A stretch of DNA of 64,000 nt from Anolis sagrei (GCF_037176765.1 NC_090023.1:148998366-149062365); one strand, 5' to 3'. Shown: positions 35,157 to 46,415, counted from the stretch's first letter. Translations and numbers: made by a program. Notes: generated from the sequence alone by a model not told the origin.

Positions 35157-35490
35157 AGCCCCCGGTGGCGCAGTGGGTCAAAACGCTGAGCTGCTGAGCT
35201 TGTTGACCGAAAGATTGCAGGTTCTAATCCGGGGAGCAGCGTGAGCTTCCGCTGTCAGCCCCAGCTTCTGCCAAACTAGCTGTTCAAAAACATGCAAATG
35301 TGAGTAGATCAATAAGTACTGCTCTGGCGGGAAGGTAACGGCGCTCCATGCAGTCATGCTGGCCATATGACCTTGGAGATGTCTATGGACAACACCGGCT
35401 CTTTGGCTTAAAAATGGAGATGAGCACCAACCCTCAGAGTCAGACATGACTGGACTTAATCTCAGGGGACAACCTTTACCTTTACTTTAC
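35157..35490 (+). mobile_element. tRNA-derived SINE, long-bodied type
   Basis: Head with A box TGGCGCAGTGG and B-box-like GGTTCTAATCC, body with 'gcatgctggccatatgacct'-like segment, ending 'aacctttacctttactttac'. Flanked by 11-bp duplication AGGTGAAGCGG (35146-35156, 35491-35501). Same type as 11695-12013. Confidence 0.93.
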
Positions 35491-35545
35491 AGGTGAAGCG
35501 GGACGCTTCATCTGGCCTTTCTGATGAAGTCCTCAGTGATGTAAT
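35491..35545. repeat. Unclassified repeat, right part
   Basis: Continuation of 34940-35156 after the SINE: 'gacgcttcatctggcctttc' then ctgatgaag, similar to 58360-58400. Confidence 0.5.
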
Positions 35546-36600
35546 GATCATTCTTCATATCCTTAGGTAAACTCCGATCAAGAATAGTGGCTAACTGTAG
35601 TTCCGTTCCTCCACCTTTCCAATATGTTCCTTCTCTAGTATTTGATCAGAGAGAGGCATTTCCAGGTTTACTGACGTGCAGGTTACAACCATTTGACCTA
35701 AAAACTAGATCTTCCAGTTGGCTTGGGTTGATCTCAATGAGGTTCAAAGGTTTCCTAGCAATTACATCATCAAATATCACCTACCTGACAATCTCAACAA
35801 GAATGTCAACAAAGGTTAGATCTCACCTATATGTAAATGCTCTTGAACTTAGGACATAGCTATATGAGTCTTTTAACCTGAATTTTGTGAGAATCAGTTC
35901 CATAGCATTTATAGGATGCACAGAGCTATCTCACTGTCAACACAGGACATGGCCCCTTAATGGGGATGTGCCTGCATTTGGCAAAGTCAGAAAATACTCC
36001 TTGGATTCCCTGAAAAGCCAGAATAGCCCTGCCAGTTTGGGATGGTAAAAAAGCTGGGCTGGAATTTTATTGCCCAAGTAGATGCACCCTTGTTTTCAGG
36101 TGTGTCGGTCACAATAAAAGTTGATGGAGCACAATCCCTAGCTTTTCCTACTATTGGCTGGAAGTTGATGTTCAAGAACACTTGGAAGGACATATATCTC
36201 ATCCCTGTTGTATAACATTTCCTTCAATCACATTAGGCATTCTGTCTGTTTTGTTTCATTTGTAATCTTATGATGTCTTCCCACCATTTCTTCAATCTTT
36301 GTTCTTTTGACAAACATATATTAAAGGGAGAAGGACAGAGTAATTGCACACTACCGTAGACCTCTCCGTTTGGATGTATCCTTAATTTTGTCATGTTTTC
36401 ACAGAGTAATTCTAAATGTTATTCTCATTTATAGATCTATCATACATAAGTGTTGTAAGGATTACTGAAATATATTTGAAGTACTACAAAACATTTTAGT
36501 CTTTAAAAACTACACATTTAATCACCCTAAAAGAAATCCAGTAAATGTGTATATTATCACGTTTTACAATTTAGATTTCCAGGTCTTACACTGAACTGTT
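35546..36600. other. Stretch downstream of the middle DUSP gene, nothing recognised
   Basis: No element ends or exons identified. It would hold part of the 3' UTR of the gene at 36848-46415 only if transcription runs well past the stop. Confidence 0.45.
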
Positions 36601-36659
36601 TCAAAAAGAAACTACTCAGACAAGAGCCACACTGCCATATAATCCAGTCTCTGAACTAA

Positions 36660-36745
36660 GGCCCCATCTACACTGCCATATAATCCAGTTCAAAGTAGAT
36701 AATCTGGATTCAGAAACTGGACTATATGGCAGTGAGATGGAGCCT
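36660..36745. repeat. Palindromic MITE ('ccatctacactgccatata' family)
   Basis: Arms 'ggccccatctacactgccat' and its inverse near 36725-36745, with 'taatccagttcaaag' inside. A partial head copy lies just left at 36624-36650. It is about 100 bp past the stop codon of the middle DUSP gene, so probably in its 3' UTR. Confidence 0.85.
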
Positions 36746-36847
36746 TAATTCCACATCAAGGAAACATACAAACATGCCCGGTTAAGTTTAATTAATAGTG
36801 GTGCCATGACTGCGGTAAGACAAAATTATCAATTAGATGATTTGACG

Positions 36848-37059
36848 TTACTGAAGTTGACACAAACTTATCCTGTGCCTCAGTTCCAGGTCCAGGTCTT
36901 GCAGTTGTTTCAGGAACCCTCTGTTTGGGGAAATAGCTCGACTCAGCAGAATCTTTTCAACAGCATCAGCAAGGGAGAAATTGTGATGGATCATGAGATA
37001 TGCCAGAACCAGGGTTGCTGATCTGCTTTTACCTAGAATGCAGTGAACTAGAATCTTTC
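36848..37059 (-). CDS. Third DUSP paralogue, coding exon 3
   Basis: 212 nt with TAA at 36850-36848; acceptor AG at 37061-37060. Spliced reading [21 protein letters not shown] gives the phosphate-binding loop and following helix (shown here in part). Confidence 0.95.
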
Positions 37060-40000
37060 CTGGGTGGAAAAATGAATAAGAATAATAATGACAACAACAC
37101 ATTCACTGCTTTGAGATATTTTTTCCTTTTACTTTATGATTCCTAAGAATTTGAATAAATGGGAGTGGGGGCGGGGAGAGAAGTATAGTGTTGGATTTGG
37201 AGAATAATGCAACAAAGCTTTGCCCAAAGAACCAAGAACTCCTAAGGGAGACGTGGTAATGGAACCAAATACTTAGGATGACCAAAAATGCATCTACACT
37301 GTAGAATTAATGCAGTTTACACCACTTTAACTGCCATGGCTCAATGCTATGGAATAATGGGAATTGTAGTTTTACAAAATATTTAGCTTTTAGTGCCTAA
37401 GAATGCTGGTGCCCCACTAAACTACAACTCCAGGATTCCATAGTATTGAGTCATGGCAGTTACAATGGTGTCAAACTGCATTGATTCTACAGTGTAGATC
37501 AGTGGTTCCCAACTTTTTTTTTATCAAGGACCACTTGAACTACTTTGACCAGGGACCACTCTTCAACATTAGTATCAAAAGGATTGTGACCATATTTTAG
37601 TTCTTGTGGACCACTGGTAGTCACGGACCACAGGTTGGGAACCACTGGTGTAGATGAACCCTTAGATGTTTCCTGACTTTGCTACATGCTCTGCCTTTGT
37701 TTGCAATGTAGGTTGATAGTCTTAGGGATTACTTCCTTTCTCTTCCAGTCAGTTTTCTTCTGGGTCTGGCTCTCTCTCAAGCATAGCATAGTATCCATAA
37801 ACTATGCTATCATTGGACAGATTTCCTACAATAAATCTTTGGAGGTAGATTATTATGAAGAAGTAATTGATTGAAACAGTGTATTGTCGAAGGCTTTCAT
37901 GGCCGGAATCACTGGGTTGTTGTAGGTTTTTCTGGGCTATATGGCCATGTTCTAGAGGCATTTTTTCCTGATGTTTCGCCTGCATCTATGGCAAGCATCC
38001 TCAGAGGTAGTGACCTCACTACCTCTGAGGATGCTTGCCATAGATGCAGGCGAAACGTCAGGAGAAAATGCCTCTAGAACATGGCCATATAGTCCGGAAA
38101 AACCTACAACAACCCAGATTGAAACAGTGTTGGTTTGAATGTTGGAACATGGTAATAGAAAAATAGAAACCCACTGTGTGACCTTGGGCATGGCATACTC
38201 TCTGAGCCTCAGAGGAAGACAAAGGCACTCCCTTCTGAGCCAAGAAAACACCATAATGGAAGTTGGAAGTCAGAAATGACGTCAAGGGTCCAAAAAACAA
38301 TAGCCCTAAGGCTTATGAATGAACCTGTGCACCACAATGCTTTATGTTTCAGAAGAGGCACTCACCTTTCGGAGAACTTAGTGCTTTATGAATGTATTCA
38401 GAGGCAGGATAGAAATATATGCTCAGGTCAAAATCTGTGGCGTCTTCAGCTGCTATTCCATAGTAAAAGAATTCTTTGCCATAGAAGGCTTGGTTTCCTT
38501 TGCTTCCCCAGGCATTATGTGCCGCATTCAGAATGTGAGTGATGCCATATTTCTTCAGTTCTTCTTTGTTGTGTGCTATCACACTACAGGGAAACAGATA
38601 TTAAGAGGCCACTGAAAGATTACAGTGCAACTGATTCCCATCTGCAACCTAATACTATTTGTAACACAATAACTCCAATTCTCCAGGTCGTCGGAAATTG
38701 AGTACCTCTGCTACAGTGATGCCTTTTCTTGTGTGAAGAGAATACGGGCAATTGAGGATCATTTCTAAATTTTGTTTTATACATAAATATATAAAATGGA
38801 TACTGACAAGCTAGAACGTGTCCAAAGAAGGGTGACCAAAACGGTCAAAGGTCTGGAAGCCAAGTCCTATGAGAAGCGGCTAGTAGCTGTGTTAAGCCTG
38901 CAGAAGAAAAAGTTGAAAGAGGGCATGATAGCCATGTTTAAATATTTGAAAGGATGTCGTAAGGAAGAGAGAGCACATTTGTTTTCTGCTGCTCTGGAGA
39001 CTAAGACTCAGAACAATGGATTCAAATTGAAGGAAAAGAGATTCTATGTAAACATTAGAAAGAACTTCCTGACGGTAAGAGCTGTTCAGTAGTAGAATAT
39101 GTTCCCTTACAGAGCGGTGGAGTCTCATTTTCTGGGGGTTTTTAAACAGCAGTTGGATGGACACCTGTCAGGAATTCTTTGATTATGTATTCCTGCATGG
39201 CAGTGGGTTGGACTGGATGGCTCTTGTGGTCTCCCCCAACTGTATGATTCTGGGACCACACTTATCGCAAAGTTCTACCTTCATTGAACTAACTCCAGGT
39301 TAACAGTCATGGCACTAACCTCCTTGAATTCAGATTAGGATGATAATCATCATCATCATCATCATCATCTTTATTTATACCCCGCCTCCATCTCCCCAAT
39401 GGGGACTCGAGGCGGCTAACATGAGGCCAAGTCCAATAAAATTACAACAAGATAATATACAAAACAACAGAAAATTAGACACAGCAAAATACATATTTAG
39501 GATGTAATTTGTGTTAATATTCTTCTTTAAAGAAGCAGCAAGTAATTTTCTTCTTGATGTGAAAAAGCTTTCAAAAACAGTGAACTTTTCGTTCTTTGAG
39601 ACTTATACAGTGCTAAAATTGCAAGGGGCATTTTTATGCACCCACTCCAGCATTTTCTGCAGAGGAGATGGCATTTTCTGTAGACAAAATGCTGTTTCTA
39701 TAAAGCAATTGTATTCTGTGCAAAACCACCATGTTTTGTGGGTTCTGTGCAAAATAAATCATGAACAATGAAGCTTTCCATCAGTTCAGAATTCTTTAAG
39801 TCAGAGCTTCTCAACACTAGTGAAAGCATGTTCGGACATTTATTAATATTTTAGAATATTATTTCCATCTTGAATTTGGGACTGTTTTGTATATTGTCTT
39901 CCTAGCATGGAGATTAAAAGTCATATATGAAAAGTGGGCCAGACATAATGGACATGCTTGTATTTTACAAAAGAATATATATTTGGGGATCCAACTATAA

Positions 40001-42735
40001 TGGCTCCAACATCACATGTATCATCCACATCATGAAATTCTATATCCAAATACAAGAAAAGGTGAATAGAAGTCTGAAATACACCATGTCCAAATGGTAT
40101 AGCAAAAAACATTAATGCACTAAATTCTTCCAAAAAGTCAACACATGCTACCTATCTTCTGTTGCTCCAAAACTGCCTAAGTATTTTTCTCCAAAAAGTA
40201 TAGCTTTGCCCCAAAAAACAATTAAAGGAGCTTTTCAGTACAGTGAGACCTAGATATAGAGTCTGCTCTGACCACATTTAAAGTAATGAAATCATTTAAG
40301 AAATCATGCATGTATTTTTTTCATAATTATTAGTTCCACATCAGGTGCCTTAATAAATTCAAACAGTTATAGGAAACTTTTAGAGTTTATTTAATGCTGA
40401 GGTTAAAATATTTTAAGCTAACAAAAAGTAAGTGCCGTTTGGAATGACAGGATATCATATAAAGACCCCTTGTCTGAATTTGTAACCTTTTACCTCTGCA
40501 TGATGATGATGATGACTTTTGTGGATTCATGTGAGAATCAATAAACTAAAGAATGGCAGAGCTACAGAGACAAAATTATGAATTAGGAATAAAGGAGAAG
40601 CAAGACGAAGGTGCAGTGGATGAAAAGGGGGTTCAAAAATCCATGCTGCTTCTTTTCTCCAAAGTGTCCTCCATTCAATGCAAATGCAATTGGATTAGAT
40701 TTTAAAAGCTTAACTGACCCTATGTCTTCTTTTTTCAAACTGCCTGCCACAAACACAGACTTTAAGGTGCTATCACATTTTATGCGCGATCCCCATATGT
40801 TTTCCCATTATTTCTTCTTTATATGGTAAGAAAGATGAGACAAGATAGGGGCACCATGCTTTTTGACTAAAGCATTAGGAGGCACCCCGAGTCTGCAGTT
40901 CAACTTCTCACAAGTCAGCGACTGATACTAAATATTTTCATTATTGCACTGTTGTCTTTTGAATCAGGATTTGCAAGACTTCTGGGTGAAAGAGGACACA
41001 TTAAACTGATTATCTGGATAAGCTTTTGGTTAAGTCCCAATATAGAGAAGCACATTCTGATGGCATAAATATCATCATGTGGTTTCATTAGCGTGGGATA
41101 TTGTTCATGTCCTGCCCTGACTCACTGCTTAGCTTTGCTTGGCACTGATGTCCGGCTTTCAGATTCTGATCACAGGCTTGTAAATAATCTAGGTCTTCAG
41201 CTGTAATCATAATTTCATTTGGATATGAAAGGCTGTGACCGTATTCTCTCTCTCTCCCTCCCTCCCTCTCTCTGCCTCACACACACACACATGCACACAC
41301 AAAGCCACAATTCTTCTTTTTGAAAATTGGGTTTTATGTAAAAATGTGTTTAAATTTTATCCTATGTACTCATGTATAACTTTTTAAATCAAAAATGTTA
41401 ACTCCCAAAACGTGGGTGAATGTAAGTACTGCATACTAACTCTTTAAAAAAATGGAACCATCCCTTTAACTGAGTAGCAAAAAGCTAGAGCTTAGTTCAT
41501 TCTAAGAGAATCGAAAAGAAGCCTCAACCTTCTGTACTCTCTCCACATTGGTGCCCCTTCTGGCTTTTTAAAATGCCTGGATGGAAAAATGGAAACAGTG
41601 GCCAAAGGTGATGGACCCCTAGGCAACACTGATACTTTTCCATGTCCATAGAATGATTCCCAGATTATTCACAGGTGATATCAAAAACTATAATTTTGGC
41701 CCCAGGATGTGTTCTCAATTTATTCAGGCAGTCCTCAACCTGCTGTCTGTGCCCCTGTTCAGAATATTTCAGCTCACTTTCTATCTCTATAGTAATTAGA
41801 TTTTGAAAAATTTGACTTGTTGTGGAAACAAGGATTGGTGATAAAGCTTCAGTGGAGACACTTTTTCCCCATGATAACTTTTCCCAGAGGGGATTTCCTT
41901 TCTAAGGGGTAGATTTTTCTCACTTCCTGTTGTCTCAATGCTGTTCTTAACAATTTTGTAATGACCTAATGAGATGGAGGAAGAATTGGCGACATTCTCC
42001 ACTTCCCTATCACTTTAAGCATGGAGCCTGCTGGCTCCCATTACATATCATACTACTACTCTGGCAGGGCTCCATGCTTAAAGGAGTGGTGAAGTGGAGC
42101 ATGCCACTGCTGCGGCAACTCTGGAGGCTTCTGATGTTACCTTGGAGCAATTGGGGTGGTGGGGAGCAGGACTGTTGATGCCTTCCCCATGGGATCACCC
42201 TGCGGGTAAGCCAGGTTCCCCATGCCCTCTGACAGTGGTTGTCAGACTTGTCATGATGCATGACAATTCCAGTGGTCAGTGTGAAGAGGTTGTAAGTCGG
42301 ATATTTGCAACTCGGGAGCTGCCTTTACATTAGTACACATCAGATTTTCTGTTTTTCTTGAATAAAGAAAAACGACATTTATACAACTACATTTTAAATT
42401 TGTTGCTTAATTTCAGCAAGGAGGGGAGCATATTTTTCCCCCAGCAAATATCCAGAACAATTTTGGGGAAATATATTATCGAAGTTATAATTCTGCAATG
42501 GTGCAGTGGTATGTTCATACAAGTTCTGATGTTTACCACTGATGAGCCAAATCTGAACCTGTGCGTGAGGAAAATCTTTCTAATACTATAGATCTAGATG
42601 TCTCATATCTCTTTCCTCACTTGTTTAGACGTCTGCTTCTTGAGGCCTATCGTTGAGATGCATCATAAACCAAGTCTAAAAGGCCTAAAACTTGCAACTA
42701 TTGGCTGGTCTCACTACTGCTGCTGCTGCTGCTAC

Positions 42736-42772
<37 letters not shown>

Positions 42773-45700
42773 TTTTATGCTGTTTTTCTCTCTTAATGCA
42801 ACTCAAAGCAGTGATGCTTTTATAGCTTTTCTTTGTAGCCCATTTGGTGTTAGACTGTGGGGGGAAATATTGTCCTCTGGCTTCCAAAATGTCTGCTCCT
42901 CAGTATTGAGTAATGTTGGGTAGATAGTTACCTCAGAAAAGATTGTTGCAAGGAATCTCTTTTGAATCATATTGATTGTGAGAAATAGGGAAGTGTGGAC
43001 AGGTGAAGATGAGTGTGTGGAAGGGGAAATCTTACATTGTCAGCCAAAGTCCATTGGATGTGGAACTTGTGATAAAAGATGTATAGATGAAGAAACCTTT
43101 GAGTTTGTGAACCTTGTACCTCCCAGCATTTCACAGATGAAAACTGTGACAGGTGTAGCAAAGGAAGTTCATAATGTGATCAAGATGGGAAATGTTGTTG
43201 ATAAAGAACACAAAAACCGGAAGAGCTTGCAGCAGTTTGTTTTTGTCTGAGCCTTCCTCTCTTCTCCACCTGCCCAGTTAATGGAGTACAAGTTGGACTG
43301 TTCTTGCCAAATCAGGACTGTTGGATGGTACAGACAATCTCTGAGTTACAAACATCTGACTTACATCCAACTCCTAGTTACAAAAGGGGGTGGGACAGCA
43401 GGAAGTGAGAGGAAATCTACCTCCGGGAAGAGAAATTCCCTCCTGGAAGAGTTATAGGAAAATTGTGTCTCCACTGAAGCTTATCAGCAATCTTTCTTTC
43501 ACGACAGCTCCAAACTTTCAAAATCCAATTGTCACAGGAACAGAAAGTCAAGTGAAATCTTCCGAATAGGGACACAGGCAGCTAAAGTTAACTGTTAATC
43601 CTTCCTTATACTATCCAAATATAAAAAACCTCCATAAAAATGGCTGGGACTACTCTTAAAAATGTACCTGTTCCAACTTACATAAAATTCAACTTAGGAA
43701 CAGACCTACAGAACCTATCTTGTTTGTAACCCAAGGACTGCTTGTATGGGACCTGCTTTTACAAATGATAATCTAGCCCAGTGTTGTCTGCTTTGGTTGG
43801 AAGCAGTGCTTCAGGGATGCCCTTTTCTGCTGACTGTTCTTTAAGAAGGGAAACCAAGTTAGTACCAAATACCAAAGCATTTGGTCTACTGCCGAGCTGC
43901 CTCAATCTCACCCCACTTGAAGGTACAGTGAATATTGTTCAGTCCTGTAATAGTTCTAACTATTCAAACAAACATGGGATGATGTTGCACAATTGGTATG
44001 TTACAACAAGATTTAGTTCTTGGGTATGCATATACAGTATAGAGAAACTGCAGTTTTGTGCTGTAGGGAAATTAACAATTTAGGTAGGCAAATCTGCATT
44101 GAGCTGTGAATATGGACATGATTTATTCCTGAAAGAAGGGCTTTTCTAGTCTTTTGCATCAAATATAACTGAGGATCTTGTGATGCTGTAAAGAAAAACA
44201 GGCTTATTCTGTCAGAAGGGTTTGTAGATGAGAGATTGTTGAACACAAGGATTCAAAGGAAACTACTAGCACGGTGCCTGAGAGCTGACTCAAGTTCTTA
44301 CTGTGATCTCAAGACCAGAGAATCAATATTTACATCTCTCTTCTCTCAGCCATGAGCTGTTTTGTGGAGTAGTGGACAGCAAGTATGCATTGGGGTGGAT
44401 GAAGAGATACCTAAACCATCATCTGACTCTAGTCAGGCTTGTCTGGATCATGATCTTTGACTGCTAGATCACCTACTAGTTCATAATCTCTTTACCCTAA
44501 TGCACATTCTGTTGTAAATAATGACCATCTGGTGTCTGACTCAAGGCAGAAAGCAATCCTGTGGCAGGAAGCACATATAAATACCATATGTATTTACATG
44601 GTATCTACATTTAATTAATTATTTCAATAGTTAGCTTCTCCTATGATGGGATTGCAATGGTGAAGAACATTGACTCAGTAGAATATATCACTGGGTCCAA
44701 TGCAATAATTTTCCTCTGAATATTTTTTAGAAAGGTTGGGGTAGGACTGTAGTGGGCTCAGCCTCCTGCAGACAGCCTATTTATGAATTCCAAATCTTAG
44801 TCTATTCCATAGAAGACCCTCGTGGTTTGTGGTGGGTAGAAGGAACATACACATATATTTATTTAGTTTTTAACTATACCTAAAGTGCTGGTTGTATTTT
44901 AATCTGAAATGTGTTTTATTATGGTTTAATTGTCTTATTGTGTTTAATTGTTATTATTGACTATATCTATTTCCTTTTTTCCTAATGTACCTGTATGTTT
45001 TATACCTTGTTAGCTGCTTTGAACCCTCAATGGGGGAAAAAAGTGGGATATAAATTAAATAATAACTATTACTATCATCATCATCATCATCATCATCATC
45101 TAGATTTCTTGATGGAGAATCTACAATTCTATAAAAGGGAAGGACATGGCAAGCTTCATGTTTTGACAAAAATTAAGGGACAAGAGTATGATATTTAATT
45201 TTGGGTGAAAACATCCCATCCATCTGCTACCCAACTTCCAGCAGATTTAGAGAAACAGGACTATAAATCTGTATCCACGTGATTCTGGAAATTATTGTCC
45301 ACAAGTAATATCTCTAAGGTAGCAGATGAGATTTTTTTCTTGCACTTAGCAAATGACTTTTAGATGTATGATTCTTTGGGTTGTTGTATGTTTTTCCGGG
45401 CTATATGGCCATGTTCTAGAGGCATTTTCTCCTGACGTTTCGCCTGCATCTATGGCAAGCATCCTCAGAGGTACCTCACTACCTCTGAGGATGCTTGCCA
45501 TAGATGCAGGCGAAACGTCAGGAGAAAATGCCTCTAGAACATGGCCATATAGCCCGGAAAAACATACAACAAACCAGTGATTCCGGCCATGAAAGCCTTC
45601 GACAATACATTGTGTGATTCTTTATTTTTATTTTCAATTTTTTAAAATTTGTTTTAATATTGAACCAGGACCTGGCTTTTACTGAGGAAGACATGTCAAA

Positions 45701-46415
45701 GCAAGAAATTACCTAGAATTCCTATTATTGCCTACTATCCCATTCTTTCTTATGTTTCTGTGGTTTACGTTCTTCTTATTCATGCTTTGCATATTTTCTG
45801 CTGCCAACCATCTACTTTTCACTCATGTTTTGTATTTACTCATTTTTTGCCCATTGTGATCTACTCCATTTAACATTTGTTTTGTTATACTTTTGTTCAT
45901 TGCTTATCTTGTATTAGTTAATATTTGAGTAAATCAATACTTGGAATTTAACTTTTGTGGGATCAAAAGTGAAAAGAAATTGAGAAAATATATAATATAT
46001 GGCCATGGGACAGTTTGGTTTGATAATATTACAATCTCATAGTTTCCTGCCTTGTTCAGCTTCAGCCACAAATATATAAATGTTCATAAAGTGCATTTTG
46101 TTTTTAAAATTGTTCCCCAAGTACCAAGCACTCATGAAAACAGGAAAAACATTTGTTTCTTGATGTGTACATTTCTTTTTCATTGGAAGCATATCTTTTT
46201 AGTTTGAACAAAACACTGCTGCATTGTAAAAGAGCTTAATAGGGCAAAAATGTTTCTCCCACACTTAAGCTAGGACTTCTCTCCAGAAACACTTACATGC
46301 CGCCTATATAAATATTGGGCCACACTTCGTCTATCTCATTGGATTCCAACCTGCAGCTGTCCATCGCATGTTCCAGTTCTTTTAGGGAGGGTGCAGCAGG
46401 CTTGAGGGCGTTCAT
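36848..46415 (-). CDS. DUSP13/DUSP29-like phosphatase, third paralogue
   Basis: Exons 46415-46297, 38583-38366 and 37059-36848 join on GT/AG sites with phases 2 and 1, as in its two neighbours, into 182 codons. Order: short N-terminus (28 residues), [24 protein letters not shown], general acid Asp87 in AAEDATDFD, catalytic HCILGKSRS with Cys119 and Arg125, and C-terminal [17 protein letters not shown]. Catalytic parts are complete, so activity is expected. It is neither the A nor B form: exon 3 leans to DUSP29 ([22 protein letters not shown]) while exon 2 has a unique [16 protein letters not shown] segment. Human has only A and B genes here plus DUSP29 farther on. Start chosen as first Met after an in-frame stop; context is weak and an upstream exon could add residues. 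Confidence 0.88.
37290..37663. repeat. Foldback MITE interrupted by a hAT element
   Basis: Left arm 'gcatctacactgtagaatta' + atgcagttt; right arm 'aaactgcattgattctacag' + tgtagat. Centre has two inverted 'aactacaactcc' type segments. The right terminus is split by the hAT at 37500-37647. In intron 2 of the middle DUSP gene. Confidence 0.85.
37500..37647. mobile_element. 148-bp hAT inserted in a MITE
   Basis: Ends CAGTGGTTCCCAAC and gttgggaaccactg are exact inverses, with a perfect 8-bp duplication GTGTAGAT (37492-37499, 37648-37655) made from the host MITE's own terminus. Confidence 0.95.
37881..38117. repeat. Penelope-like foldback, copy 2
   Basis: Arms of about 105 bp meet near 38012. Right arm carries CTGAGGA (38025-38031), a 6-bp stem, GAAAC and GTC (38057-38059). 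Flanked by a perfect 14-bp duplication GATTGAAACAGTGT on both sides. Lies in intron 2 of the middle DUSP gene, about 250 bp from exon 2. Confidence 0.88.
38155..38285 (+). mobile_element. MIR-like SINE, 3' part
   Basis: 'ccactgtgtgaccttgggca' then 'gagcctcagaggaagacaaa' and 'ggaagtcagaaatgac' match the body of the copy at 57095. Head missing. Confidence 0.75.
38366..38583 (-). CDS. Third DUSP paralogue, coding exon 2
   Basis: 218 nt between AG (38585-38584) and GT (38365-38364, ag|gtgagt). Encodes [19 protein letters not shown] and the general-acid loop, ending HKALSSPK. Confidence 0.95.
38795..39255 (+). mobile_element. CR1-like LINE 3' end
   Basis: Encodes [30 protein letters not shown] and [16 protein letters not shown], the usual CR1 C-terminus, followed by the 3' UTR 'gttggactggatggctcttg' and tgtatgattctgg end. 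In intron 1 of the middle DUSP gene, sense to the plus strand. Confidence 0.88.
39343..39432 (-). mobile_element. L2-like 3' tail (antisense) after a CAT repeat
   Basis: A (CAT)n run at 39349-39368 precedes 'tttatttataccccgcctcc', the antisense of the L2/CR1-group tail. Confidence 0.75.
39433..41742. other. Intronic stretch, little recognised
   Basis: Part of intron 1 of the middle DUSP gene. Holds short CT and CA runs at 41245-41300 and a GAT run near 40501; no exon or element ends seen. Confidence 0.5.
41743..42325. mobile_element. Tigger/mariner-like MITE, copy 3, interrupted
   Basis: 41743-41950 is the reverse-complement interior of the element at 6808 ('gaaacaaggattggtg', 'ggggtagatttttctcactt'), and 42288-42325 is its end (tttgcaactcgggagctgcc). 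Between them about 335 bp is unrelated and contains a hairpin with arms at 42011-42028 and 42068-42083. Confidence 0.75.
42716..42774. repeat. (CTG)n(ATT)n microsatellite
   Basis: Short CTG run followed by about 12 ATT units. Confidence 0.95.
43331..43744. mobile_element. Tigger/mariner-like MITE, copy 2
   Basis: Ends CAGACAATCTCTGAGTTACA and its inverse (tttgtaacccaaggactgct), with TA at 43329-43330 and 43745-43746. Interior parallels 6808-7207. Confidence 0.85.
43747..44850. other. Intronic stretch, no feature recognised
   Basis: Within intron 1 of the middle DUSP gene. No exon or element ends seen. Confidence 0.5.
44851..45102 (+). mobile_element. L2/CR1-group LINE 3' tail with CAT repeat
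   Basis: 'gctgctttgaaccctcaatg' then 'gggatataaattaaataata' is the standard L2-like 3' end; a (CAT)n run follows at 45077-45101. Confidence 0.75.
45371..45607. repeat. Penelope-like foldback with hammerhead-like core, copy 3
   Basis: Best preserved copy. Right arm: CTGAGGA (45485-45491), stem GCTTGC/GCAGGC (45493-45498 with 45506-45511), GAAAC (45512-45516), GTC (45517-45519) and AGG after it, able to pair with CCT before CTGAGGA. The left arm has the same core on the minus strand (gac at 45434-45436, tcctcag at 45462-45468). Flanks show a 12-bp duplication with one mismatch (gtatgattcttt / gtgtgattcttt). In intron 1 of the middle DUSP gene. Confidence 0.88.
46297..46415 (-). CDS. Third DUSP paralogue, coding exon 1
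   Basis: 119 nt: ATG at 46415-46413, 39 codons plus two bases, donor GT at 46296-46295 (cat|gtaagt). Encodes [11 protein letters not shown] and the diagnostic [13 protein letters not shown]. Upstream in frame there is a stop at 46451-46449. Confidence 0.85.
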
